The position numbers and the translations under genes are program-made. Shown here piece after piece: positions 26,970 to 34,387 of a DNA stretch of 64,000 nt (the stretch's first letter is position 1; each line of letters starts with the position of its first letter). Location of the stretch: positions 4,898,001-4,962,000 of the forward strand of contig CP050890.1 in the NCBI GenBank assembly GCA_016745215.1, read 5' to 3'. The notes under the pieces were generated by a model, which worked only from the letters and a program-made list of their open reading frames with translations, was not told the DNA's origin and did no database searches. The stretch is from Thiohalocapsa sp. PB-PSB1. GTDB taxonomy: Bacteria; Pseudomonadota; Gammaproteobacteria; Chromatiales; Chromatiaceae.

Positions 26970-27476
26970 TTATTTCTGCTGCAATAGATATCCCGCCGAA
27001 CCCAGGCTTACAGCAGCCAATCCCAGCAACAAATTTACCAAGAAAAGGCGACGCATCAAGACCAAGCGCACCTCCGCCGCGGGCCAATCCTGGACAGCGA
27101 TCAGCTTGCGCATGATGCGATAAGGCACAAGGTAAATAAAGAAAAATAGTATGGATATCAGTAGCGCCAGCAATATCATTGCGTACACATGCCAACCCAT
27201 ATCGGGGCGGTAGATTCCGCCGGCTATCCAAAAGCCGCTGACCCAAAGCAGCGCTGCTGCGATCCATACATGGATGAAGAAACGGCGGAACACTGCCAAC
27301 ACCAACGGTAGGCGTTGCGCTGGATCAAGTTTGCGCCGAGCGAATAAGCGCAGCGCAGAATGGGCAAAAAACATGCCCCCAATCCATATGATGGTTCCCA
27401 GTTGATGCAGAGCAATTGCTAGTGCGAATTGTATGGTCATTTGAACACAGATCTTTTGCTGATCGAATTTTGTCAT
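26970..27476 (-). CDS. CopD-like integral membrane protein
   Basis: A protein of up to 168 residues with four predicted membrane helices: FALAIALHQLGTIIWIGGMFF, FIHVWIAAALLWVSGFWIAGG, YAMILLALLISILFFFIYLVP and the C-terminal LFLVNLLLGLAAVSLGSAGYLL. The pattern HxLGxxxWIGGMFF with later H-x-W matches CopD/YebZ-like or hemerythrin-independent DUF-type membrane proteins, some of which bind heme or copper. Function here is unproven. The ATG at 27476 and another at 27440 are both possible; neither has a strong ribosome site. No linked metal-resistance genes are present. Confidence 0.65.
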   Translation of the reverse strand: MTKFDQQKICVQMTIQFALAIALHQLGTIIWIGGMFFAHSALRLFARRKLDPAQRLPLVLAVFRRFFIHVWIAAALLWVSGFWIAGGIYRPDMGWHVYAMILLALLISILFFFIYLVPYRIMRKLIAVQDWPAAEVRLVLMRRLFLVNLLLGLAAVSLGSAGYLLQQK

Positions 27477-27710
27477 GGGCAGTCAACACAGCCAATAAGA
27501 TTCTTCTGGGATAGTTTCTTATGACTACTATCTCAGTACGACCATTATGCTGAAGGGGTGCAAACCGCCTAGCGCGCGCTGGAGAAAATTTCACAACCAA
27601 ACAACCTATCTTCCCGGCAAAGATGAAATGTGCGAGAAGCGCGAAAAGCACTCTGGTTTCATGCGTCACCCCGCCGCACGTTTTGACGTTCTTCGAAATT
27701 CTAACTTGCT

Positions 27711-27766
27711 AACAGCGAGATGCATGCTGCTCGGGTTCTGCCTTGGTAGAATGTTCACCTATTCAC
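27711..27766 (+). repeat. Short dispersed repeat, partner of 33700-33755
   Basis: AACAGCGAGATGCATGCTGC through TAGAATGTTCACCTAT matches, in inverse orientation, the stretch at 33700-33755 with a few mismatches (about 45 of 55 positions by eye). Confidence 0.6.
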
Positions 27767-27781
27767 CCAGGATGATGTTTG

Positions 27782-27864
27782 ATTCACCGCAGAGATGCAG
27801 AGAACGCAGAGAAGAGGGATGTATCCGTCTCGGCTCTTGGCCTCTCTGCATCTCTGCGGTGAAT
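27782..27864. repeat. Long hairpin repeat (CACCGCAGAGATGCAGAGA type)
   Basis: ATTCACCGCAGAGATGCAGAG and its exact reverse complement at the right end (to 27864) flank about 40 bp. The sequence type is a widespread intergenic hairpin in environmental Proteobacteria; the left window edge (35-62) has the related CTCTGCGCCTTTGCGTCTTTGCGC. Confidence 0.8.
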
Positions 27865-28065
27865 AGTTCCATTCTTTGTAAGGCAGCGCCCAGTAAAGGT
27901 CAGGTTTCTCATGCCCTGATGTTATGTCTCCATCTCGATCAAGTAGCGTTGGGCGGGCTGCACCCATTTTGAAGTAGCCGCTATGGGTAAAAAATCCTGC
28001 GCAAATTCAGAATTGCCGCCAACCCGGCCATGCAAGGCACGGTGCTCAAAGTTTGATTTCGCCCG

Positions 28066-28767
28066 TTAATCACGGCCAAAGGAGACATCTGCTGCATCAT
28101 GGTCAAGTAATGCAAGGCTTTGTGCACCTTGGGCGACGACAACCACTGGTAACACCTCCCCCTGCTGCCAACACCGAAGCGCGCCACGTTTGCTCTCGCC
28201 GGTAATCAAAAAAAGAATCAAACTAGAACAGCATAACGCCTTAGGAGTCAGCGAGACCCGATGTGGCGGGGGCTTTGGTGCATCATGCACGGGCACAACC
28301 AACGGACCAGAAGGCAACTCGTGGTTCGGAAACAAACTCGCGGTATGCCCATCCTCGCCCATGCCAAGTAGAACGAGATCGAATGGTAAGGCTGCCTCCA
28401 CTACGGATTGATAGGCCTTGGCTGCAGGCTCGGCGCCAAGTTGCGCCGCGATGACATGCACCTGCGAACGCGGAATTGCGACCTGATCGAGCCAAGCCTG
28501 ATCCGCGACGAGACTGTTGCGCTCGCTGTGGTCGACAGGAAGACAGCGCTCGTCGCCATGGAAAATATGCCAACGCGCCCAATCGGCGTCGTGTCCGGCG
28601 AGCAGATGATAAATGGCAATCGGAGTCGTGCCTCCTGCAAGTACGATCTTGAACCGTCCACGCTCAGTAATCGCCTGTCGCGCCCGATCGAGTATAATTG
28701 CTGCCGCCGCTTCCGCTACCGCGAACTTGTCGTCAAGAATACGAACCTCGGTTCCTGGTAATATCAT
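28066..28767 (-). CDS. pgl: 6-phosphogluconolactonase
   Basis: A 233-residue enzyme of the SugarP_isomerase/Pgl type that hydrolyses 6-phosphogluconolactone in the oxidative pentose phosphate pathway. Family motifs: LAGGTTPIAIYHLL near 43-56, WHIFHGDERCLPVDHSERN, and LLGMGEDGHTASLFP, with FLITGESKR near the C-terminus. No zwf or edd gene is adjacent. The ATG at 28767 is the only good start. It is divergent from the dsrC-like gene with 210 bp between them. Confidence 0.93.
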   Translation of the reverse strand: MILPGTEVRILDDKFAVAEAAAAIILDRARQAITERGRFKIVLAGGTTPIAIYHLLAGHDADWARWHIFHGDERCLPVDHSERNSLVADQAWLDQVAIPRSQVHVIAAQLGAEPAAKAYQSVVEAALPFDLVLLGMGEDGHTASLFPNHELPSGPLVVPVHDAPKPPPHRVSLTPKALCCSSLILFLITGESKRGALRCWQQGEVLPVVVVAQGAQSLALLDHDAADVSFGRD

Positions 28768-28977
28768 GGTATTTTGCTCCGATCTCGCCTACTATTTCGG
28801 GCACTAAAGATAGTCGGGGGTAAATAGCTCCCGCGCACAACAGATCGAGTGCATAACAGGCATCCAAGTGCCTGGTAGTCACAGCAGCGCATGAGCAAAA
28901 CTGACTAGCGAATGGCAAGTTCGTGACCATTATGCAGACAAACCGACATAAACCACGACCAACGAGGAGATGAAGCA

Positions 28978-29337
28978 ATGGTCAAAACCATGCAAGAAGT
29001 GATTAACCCGGGCGCATCGCAGCACGATACAGAATTTCCCTACGCACCCAATGAATGGTCCCGCGAAATCGCAATCAACACCGCAAAGGCAGAATCCATG
29101 GACTTGACTCCGGACCACTGGGTAGTCATCGGCGCCTTGCAACGCTACTTTAGTGAGCATGAGCAACCTCATATCCGCGAATTACACGATGCCCTCAGCG
29201 AGCGCTTTCACGCACAGGGAGGCATGAAATATTTATATGGCATTTTCCCAGGTGGCCCTGTTGCTCAGGGCTGCCGTCTCGCCGGCTTAAAAGCACCGGC
29301 CGGAGCTGTCGACAAGTCCTTTGGAAGCGTGCAATAA
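28978..29337 (+). CDS. DsrC/TusE family sulfur-relay paralogue lacking the penultimate cysteine
   Basis: A 119-residue DsrC/TusE-fold protein. Conserved blocks: EFPYAPNEWSREIA, LTPDHWVVIGALQRYF, REL..AL.ERF and GGMKYLYGIFPGGPVAQGCRLAGLK. True DsrC has two arm cysteines 11 residues apart, and TusE keeps the C-terminal one. Here the first (C99 in QGCRLAG) is present, but the position 11 residues on is A110, and nine more residues (VDKSFGSVQ) follow. So it cannot make the usual arm disulfide or TusE-type relay; such paralogues occur beside true DsrC in sulfur oxidisers and have been proposed to be regulatory. Strong ribosome site AGGAG about 9 nt upstream. No other dsr or tus genes in the window. 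Confidence 0.88.
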   Translation: MVKTMQEVINPGASQHDTEFPYAPNEWSREIAINTAKAESMDLTPDHWVVIGALQRYFSEHEQPHIRELHDALSERFHAQGGMKYLYGIFPGGPVAQGCRLAGLKAPAGAVDKSFGSVQ

Positions 29338-29357
29338 CAACCTTGCCAGAACCAGCC

Positions 29358-29489
29358 GAAGGCCTTGATCATCGCTTAGCCAAAAATTTTAAATTTCGCA
29401 GGGACTAAAGGCTGTAACCTGCTGTTTTGGCCATGTTATCATGCCAACGCTGGGCCGGATGGTCCAAACGATGATCAAGGCCCGGCCGA
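29358..29489. mobile_element. Inverted-repeat element (PAL4) with 10-bp flanking direct repeats
   Basis: Perfect 14-bp inverted repeats GGCCTTGATCATCG and CGATGATCAAGGCC lie at 29361 and 29469. AGAACCAGCC occurs just outside at 29348-29357 and 29490-29499, looking like a target duplication. The interior is AT-rich with no open frame. Confidence 0.65.
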
Positions 29490-29637
29490 AGAACCAGCCT
29501 ACGCCGGGTAATTGCGATACATTTCTACATCAGCTTACCTGATTTTTTCAACTGCATTCCGCATCATACCCAACTCATCGCACGATGATAAACCTGCTGG
29601 AAATCCTTGGGTAATAGGGGGAAAAAAAGTACAGGTT

Positions 29638-29770
29638 GGCCTTGTTCATAAGCTCGGCCAAGCCTTGAGAGTTAACCTCGAACGGCGCAGTATTTTAACC
29701 TTAAAACCAAAACCTTACGGAAAAGCCCCACGCACCTGCTCGTCACTTGGTCGGAGTTATGAACAAGGCC
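29638..29770. repeat. PAL2 inverted-repeat element, copy 2
   Basis: GGCCTTGTTCATAAGCTCGGCC at the left and GGTCGGAGTTATGAACAAGGCC at the right form long imperfect inverted repeats. Interior includes ACCTTAAAACCAAAACCTTACGG. Related copies at 19649-19783 and 33586-33692. The 330 bp to the right (29771-30103) hold no recognised feature. Confidence 0.8.
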
Positions 29771-30103
29771 TCACCCTACCCGCGGTTGAGGGATGATCAC
29801 CCCTGCACAGGAAAGTTGTTGGGAACACCCACCAGCAGGTATCCAAACTAGCAAGCGTGTCGCGCTTGGAACCCTTGGAGAAGTACAGGATATAATAAAT
29901 GAGTTTCAATGGTTTCAGGTCTCATCCAACTCCTTCCCGGGCAAGAAACTCGCTTATCCAGAGCAGAGCGGCAACACCGAAATAAAGAAGACCACGGATG
30001 TGGCCTGATGCTCCGGACTTCCGTATTATTATGTATGCGCCTCGCGCATACTCCAGGCAACATTCAGTTTGCGTGAAAGGCAAAATCTTACCGGGTCAAT
30101 AGA

Positions 30104-30262
30104 AGGCGATTTCTGTCGAGAAATAGACCATCTGGCTTGTCTTCTCGTCCGGCATCGGCGTTGCGGCAACCCGCCCATAGAGCGACTATGGGGGGTTGCC
30201 GCTTCGCGAAGGCGCACGAGAATCCGGCGCCAGTTGGTCTGTTGCTCTCGGGTAATCGCCTA
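30104..30262. repeat. PAL1 palindromic repeat, copy 9
   Basis: AGGCGATTTCTGTCGAGAAA to GGTAATCGCCTA. The gene to its right (minus strand) reads into this repeat instead of stopping at its edge. Confidence 0.93.
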
Positions 30263-31631
30263 AAGTTTCCGCTTGCGTTGTACCCACATCTGCAGAATGC
30301 TCTCTGTTCCCAACTCTACCTGGTGCCACGGAGGTATGATCAAGGCCAGAAACAATTTGATCTGCAATAAACTGCGAAAGCAGTCTAAGGCCATGTGTAT
30401 TAAAATGGCAGCAAGAGTCCAAGTACACCGTATCTTTTACCTCTTTGAAAATCATCGACGCATCCGCAAACCACTCGCCTTTTGCCAATAACACATCCAT
30501 CTGCTCTCGAAAATAAGGATAGGAACTACGATAAGAAGTACCAAATAAGCCGTCGTGATAATAAAACTTTTCCAGTTCCAATTCTGTCAATTCTTTTGAA
30601 CCCTCGAGATACTGATTCGGCTGAAACACATGCAAATACGCCGTATTATTGGCCTCAGCTAGCTTGGATAGCATGGTTGAGGATCGCTGCCAGAGTTTGG
30701 CAAGATAATCATAGGTATGCGCTTCATTTGCATAGTCGAACGGAACTCCGCCTTCCTCGAGCGTCAATTCGCCCTCCTGTCCTGTTTGCTCCACCTCCGC
30801 CACAAATGCTTGCGCGCGACGCTCATTAGCAACAACCCTGGCAGCCAGCAATAGCCCAACCAAAGTAGGGCGTGCAAAAACATTGGTCTTTGCAGACTCA
30901 ATCAGACTCGCCTGTTGTTCTCGAATTTTCAGCAATTGAGCAATCTGGCGCAGCTTACCCCCAGTCAATCGGCTTCCTAACATAATTTCCCAACCACGTG
31001 GATAGGCCGGATGCAAGCCTTTGGCCTTGGCCTCGGACAGAGCAAGCGTCATTTCATTGAAGCCATCGATGTTTACGATCAAATCGAATTCGGCACCAAG
31101 GCTCATCAGAAAAGAATATGCAAGAAACTGCTGTGGCTGTTTGGAGCCTGGCAGGGCACCAACGAAAAACCATAGCCTTGTATCATATCCACTGCGATCC
31201 AATGCGTTGCGCAATGCTCCTTCCAGGAACAGAGTTCTTTGTTCTGTAAACGCAGGATCCGGCTGCATGAGTTGCACAGCTACCGAGCCTCCTAATACGA
31301 GCACCCGCAAACGGTCGTCATATTTCAGAGACTCCATCGGCGAACGCCTTTGTGCGAAACCAAAACCCGCTTTGTCCTGACCATGAGCTTCCACGCCAAA
31401 ACCGAAATAAGGATGCACTACAAGATTTGCCAAATAGTCCGGCACGCCGGTTTCATCGCTTCCATACAGCCAACTTTCGGAAGTAAGCCGCCAAAGCCTT
31501 TTCGGATGGTAGTGAAAACCATAGAGAGTTTGAAATGTCCATTGCGAGAGTCCCTCAATAACGGCAAACATCAGGATCCCGAGAAACAGACTGTAGGCAA
31601 TCTTGCGACGACGGCTAAATGTTTTTTGCAT
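30186..31631 (-). CDS. Membrane-anchored SGNH-hydrolase-like protein with repeat-derived C-terminus
   Basis: A 481-residue protein I recognise only by fold pattern. A basic N-terminus and one membrane helix (about 11-30) would anchor it with the rest outside. SGNH-type blocks: RVLVLGGSVA with candidate nucleophile S116, VGALPGSKQPQQFLAYSFL, IVNIDGFNEM (189-194, the block III position) and near the end DSCCHFNTHGLRLLSQFIADQ, resembling the block V D-x-x-H. Such proteins often modify surface polysaccharides (acetylation or deacetylation). The last ~25 residues, from TLGDYPRATDQ to RSGNPP, are encoded inside a PAL1 repeat: the native end appears replaced or extended by it. The gene follows the collagen-like gene (190 bp apart). 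Confidence 0.72.
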   Translation of the reverse strand: MQKTFSRRRKIAYSLFLGILMFAVIEGLSQWTFQTLYGFHYHPKRLWRLTSESWLYGSDETGVPDYLANLVVHPYFGFGVEAHGQDKAGFGFAQRRSPMESLKYDDRLRVLVLGGSVAVQLMQPDPAFTEQRTLFLEGALRNALDRSGYDTRLWFFVGALPGSKQPQQFLAYSFLMSLGAEFDLIVNIDGFNEMTLALSEAKAKGLHPAYPRGWEIMLGSRLTGGKLRQIAQLLKIREQQASLIESAKTNVFARPTLVGLLLAARVVANERRAQAFVAEVEQTGQEGELTLEEGGVPFDYANEAHTYDYLAKLWQRSSTMLSKLAEANNTAYLHVFQPNQYLEGSKELTELELEKFYYHDGLFGTSYRSSYPYFREQMDVLLAKGEWFADASMIFKEVKDTVYLDSCCHFNTHGLRLLSQFIADQIVSGLDHTSVAPGRVGNREHSADVGTTQAETLGDYPRATDQLAPDSRAPSRSGNPP

Positions 31632-31760
31632 AAATCATGTTACTTTGCAGCAAAAGTTCAACACTATATCAAGCCTGATCTAATGTTGCGTGCATTTCAC
31701 AAACACTCCCTGCGGGAATGATACAGAAACAACTATTAGACAAGAGACAGATGCGCAAAT

Positions 31761-31790
31761 GCCCGGCAGCCGCAATAGCGGCTGCCGGGC
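31761..31790. terminator. Strong hairpin downstream of collagen-like gene
   Basis: GCCCGGCAGCCGC-AATA-GCGGCTGCCGGGC is a perfect 13-bp stem with a 4-nt loop, 35 bp past the stop of the collagen-like gene. Only ATTT follows on the minus strand, so it is an intrinsic terminator with a weak U-tract or an RNA-stabilising stem. Confidence 0.65.
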
Positions 31791-31824
31791 ATCCGTGGCT
31801 TACACCCGGTTGCGGGATTTTGCC

Positions 31825-33171
31825 TTAGTTTGGGATATCCCCAGGTCCAGGACCCTGAGCACTGTCGCCGATACTGACGCAGATTCCGGTAACTCGAAGA
31901 ACTGCGTCAATCTGCGAGGGTGAGCGATTAATCGCAACGACAGCCCACGCCGAGATCTCAAGCGGTTCATTTTTGATCACCACCAGGTTACCCGGTAATT
32001 CAGAAAACGTTTCCGTCGCATATCCTGCTGACACTACCGCCTTGCCCTCCGGACAGATCAGCACCGCGGGTAATATTTGATTCGGATTCAGCAATACACG
32101 TTCTGATTGTGCCGATTCAATCGTCATATCTGAGAAGCCCGGATCACCCTGCGGCCCTGCCGGTCCTGCAATGCCCTGTGGGCCTGCTGGACCAATCGGA
32201 CCGACTGGCCCCTGTGGTCCTGCCGGTCCTGCGATGCCCTGTGGGCCTTCTGGACCTACCGGACCTGTCGCGCCTTGCGGACCCTCTGGACCTACAGGCC
32301 CAACCGCTCCTGCCGGACCAAGAGGACCAACCGGGCCCTGTGGTCCTGCCGGTCCTGCGATGCCCTGTGGGCCTTCTGGACCTACCGGACCTGTCGTGCC
32401 TTGCGGACCCTCTGGACCTACAGGCCCAACCGCTCCTGCCGGACCTATCGGACCTTCGGGACCTGCTGGACCTTCGGGACCTGCTGGGCCTACCGGACCT
32501 TCGGAACCTGCTGGGCCTGCCGGACCTTCGGGACCTTCCGGACCTTCCGGACCTTCCGGACCTTCCGGACCTTCCGGACCTTCCGGACCTTCCGGACCTG
32601 CTGGACCTTCGGGACCTGCCGGACCTTCCGGACCTGCTGGACCTTCGGGACCTGCTGGGCCTTCGGGACCTTCAGAACCTGCTGGACCTTCGGGACCTGC
32701 CGGACCTGCTGGGCCTGCCGGACCTTCGGAACCTGCCGGACCTTCAGGACCTTCAGGACCTGCCGGACCTTCAGAACCCTGCCCACCATCGATGGTCAAA
32801 TCAAACGTGTCGCTTCGCCATATATTTCCCAACGCCACGGTCAATCGATAATCACCATCCTCGGGAAGTCCCAGAACACTAAAGTCACAGGTGATCTTTT
32901 CCGGAAAAACGCTGTCATCAGCGATGCAATCACTGCTGATATCACCAACGGTACCGAGTTTGACGATCAGACTTCGGAGAGGCCGAGAGAAGGTTTCACC
33001 AAGGATCACCAGTTCTTGACTGTCAAAATCGACATAAGCTTCTTGAATCGAGGGAAACACGCCGGCGACGCCGAATGCGTTGGTGGTCTCTGATACCGCA
33101 TATACCTGACCACAACCGAACATGGTAAGGCCGATCACAAAGGGAAGCGGCTTGATTTTGAAGTTCAACAT
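31825..33171 (-). CDS. Secreted collagen-like protein
   Basis: About 448 residues. A signal peptide (MLNFKIKPLPFVIGLTMFGCGQVYA) precedes an N-terminal beta-rich domain of about 100 residues resembling an IPT/TIG fold (LVILGETFSRPLRSLIVKLG...DYRLTVALGN). Then come about 70 uninterrupted Gly-X-Y triplets, dominated by GPE and GPA, later GPQ, GPV, GIA, followed by a C-terminal ~95-residue domain with two cysteines (LICPEGKAVV, VTGICVSIG). The triple-helix length would be about 60 nm. Bacterial collagens of this kind form fibres or adhesins at the surface or on phage tails. The ATG at 33171 has GGAGA upstream and starts the signal peptide; a longer frame lacks support. A strong hairpin follows the stop. 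Confidence 0.87.
   Translation of the reverse strand: MLNFKIKPLPFVIGLTMFGCGQVYAVSETTNAFGVAGVFPSIQEAYVDFDSQELVILGETFSRPLRSLIVKLGTVGDISSDCIADDSVFPEKITCDFSVLGLPEDGDYRLTVALGNIWRSDTFDLTIDGGQGSEGPAGPEGPEGPAGSEGPAGPAGPAGPEGPAGSEGPEGPAGPEGPAGPEGPAGPEGPAGPEGPEGPEGPEGPEGPEGPEGPEGPAGPAGSEGPVGPAGPEGPAGPEGPIGPAGAVGPVGPEGPQGTTGPVGPEGPQGIAGPAGPQGPVGPLGPAGAVGPVGPEGPQGATGPVGPEGPQGIAGPAGPQGPVGPIGPAGPQGIAGPAGPQGDPGFSDMTIESAQSERVLLNPNQILPAVLICPEGKAVVSAGYATETFSELPGNLVVIKNEPLEISAWAVVAINRSPSQIDAVLRVTGICVSIGDSAQGPGPGDIPN
32160..32785 (-). repeat. Collagen-type nonanucleotide tandem repeat within CDS
   Basis: The Gly-X-Y codons form near-perfect tandem DNA repeats (GGACCTTCC/GGACCTGCT 9-mers; about nine almost identical units near 32520-32600), prone to slippage and length variation in whole triplets. 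Confidence 0.85.
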
Positions 33172-33384
33172 GACTGGTTCTCCGTCAAGGTTGGAAAATT
33201 CGTTTGTGCGCGTACAAAGCATCGCGCATTTGCCCAACCAAGACTGAGACGTGAAACACAGTTTGCGATACGCACCACCGTATCAACAAGAGGGCGCAAC
33301 CCTAGGCTGTCGAACTGTTCTGAGTTTTGATGCCAAATCGATTCCGGGTCTTGGATTGCTTCATCGAACGCACTGGGGAAGCCT

Positions 33385-33512
33385 CATCGGTGTCGGGGTC
33401 GCGATCGGAATCGGAATCGAATCCGCTCATCGATCAAAGCAGCCAGCTCGATACCAATCCCTCATTCTGACCTTGACACCGATCCCGACACCGACACCGA
33501 CTAAGCATCCAT
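33385..33512. repeat. Hexanucleotide microsatellite pair without gene core
   Basis: CGGTGTCGGGGTCGCGATCG and GGAATCGGAATCGAATCC at the left, ACACCGATCCCGACACCGAC at the right. These are the two kinds of hexamer array that flank the four-helix gene in cassettes A-C, here only about 60 bp apart. Possibly a cassette that lost its core. Confidence 0.45.
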
Positions 33513-33585
33513 AAACCGGGAAGCGCTTGTTTTAGTGAGACTGCAGATTTCGACAGCCTAGCGCAACCCTCCAACGCTACTTGCT

Positions 33586-33692
33586 GGCCTTGTTCATAAG
33601 CTCGGCCAAGACTTTCGGGCTAACCTTGAGCGCCCCAGCATTTTAAATTTAAAAACAATATCTTACGAAAAATCCCCACGCCCCCGCTCGTC
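33586..33692. repeat. PAL2 element, truncated copy 3
   Basis: GGCCTTGTTCATAAGCTCGGCC, then CATTTTAAATTTAAAAACAAT and TCTTACGAAAAATCCCCACG match the left and middle of the 29638 copy. The closing arm is missing. Confidence 0.75.
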
Positions 33693-33699
33693 TATTTAA

Positions 33700-33870
33700 A
33701 GAGGTGAATATTCTACGCAGGCGACACCCGAGCAGCATACACATCGCTGTTGGCAAGGCAGCAGAGGGAAAAACGCGGAAATCGCGAAAATGAGCTGGAT
33801 AACACATCAAAACAGCGTCGTTTTCCGCGCTTTTCGCGTGTTTCATCGTTCTAATTTTTCATCGTTTTCA
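33700..33870. repeat. Mixed repeat patch: short dispersed repeat and CGCGAAAA inverted repeat
   Basis: 33700-33755 is the inverse of the 27711-27766 repeat. Next, AAACGCGGAAATCGCGAAAA (33770-33790) faces TTTTCCGCGCTTTTCGCG (33830-33848), an inverted repeat around a 40-bp spacer. From 33875 to 34227 I see no gene. Confidence 0.55.
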
Positions 33871-34227
33871 GAAGATGTGCTGTTTGATTGTGAAACTTTC
33901 TCTAGGGCACGCTGGGTGGGTTGCACCCCAAACGAGAGCGCGATGGAATGCAAGCGCGTCGCGAATTCGCGACGATTCAAAAAGAATGAAAGCGACTGCC
34001 TGGACCGGACCGATGCTGTTGGCACTGACCGTTCGCGGCGAGGTGGAAAAGCAACGATAAGACAGGGAAATGATTCGAAAATGCGAGCATAAGCAACCTA
34101 CGTGTGGGCTCCTATTGCATTTTCTGTATCTTTAGTAGTGCATGGATACTCGAGGCCGATCAATTCGCGCCGTCTGCCCTCGAGTATCCGAGAAATCGAC
34201 CTTTTCAGTTTTTTCAACTGATGCTTC

Positions 34228-34387
34228 GGCAATTTCTGTCGAGAAACAGACCATCTAGCTTGTCTTCTCCTCCGGCATCGACATTGCGCCAACCCGCCCA
34301 TGGAGCGACTATGTGCGGGTTGCCGCTTCGCGAAGGCGAACGAGAATCCGGCCCCAGTTGGTCTGTTTCTCTCCGGCAATCGCCTCA
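34228..34387. repeat. PAL1 palindromic repeat, copy 10, at PfkB stop
   Basis: GGCAATTTCTGTCGAGAAAC to CTCCGGCAATCGCCTCA. Its right end, read on the minus strand, gives the TGA stop of the sugar kinase gene (34385-34387). Confidence 0.92.

Noticed and set aside
31761..31790. Considered as a CRISPR-like or att-type repeat
   Set aside because: It is a single perfect hairpin just past a stop codon; a terminator or stability stem explains it.
32109..33093. Long plus-strand open frames rich in LPDL or CRTFGT repeats
   Set aside because: They are antisense shadows of the collagen repeat; codon periodicity, signal peptide and hairpin support only the minus-strand gene.
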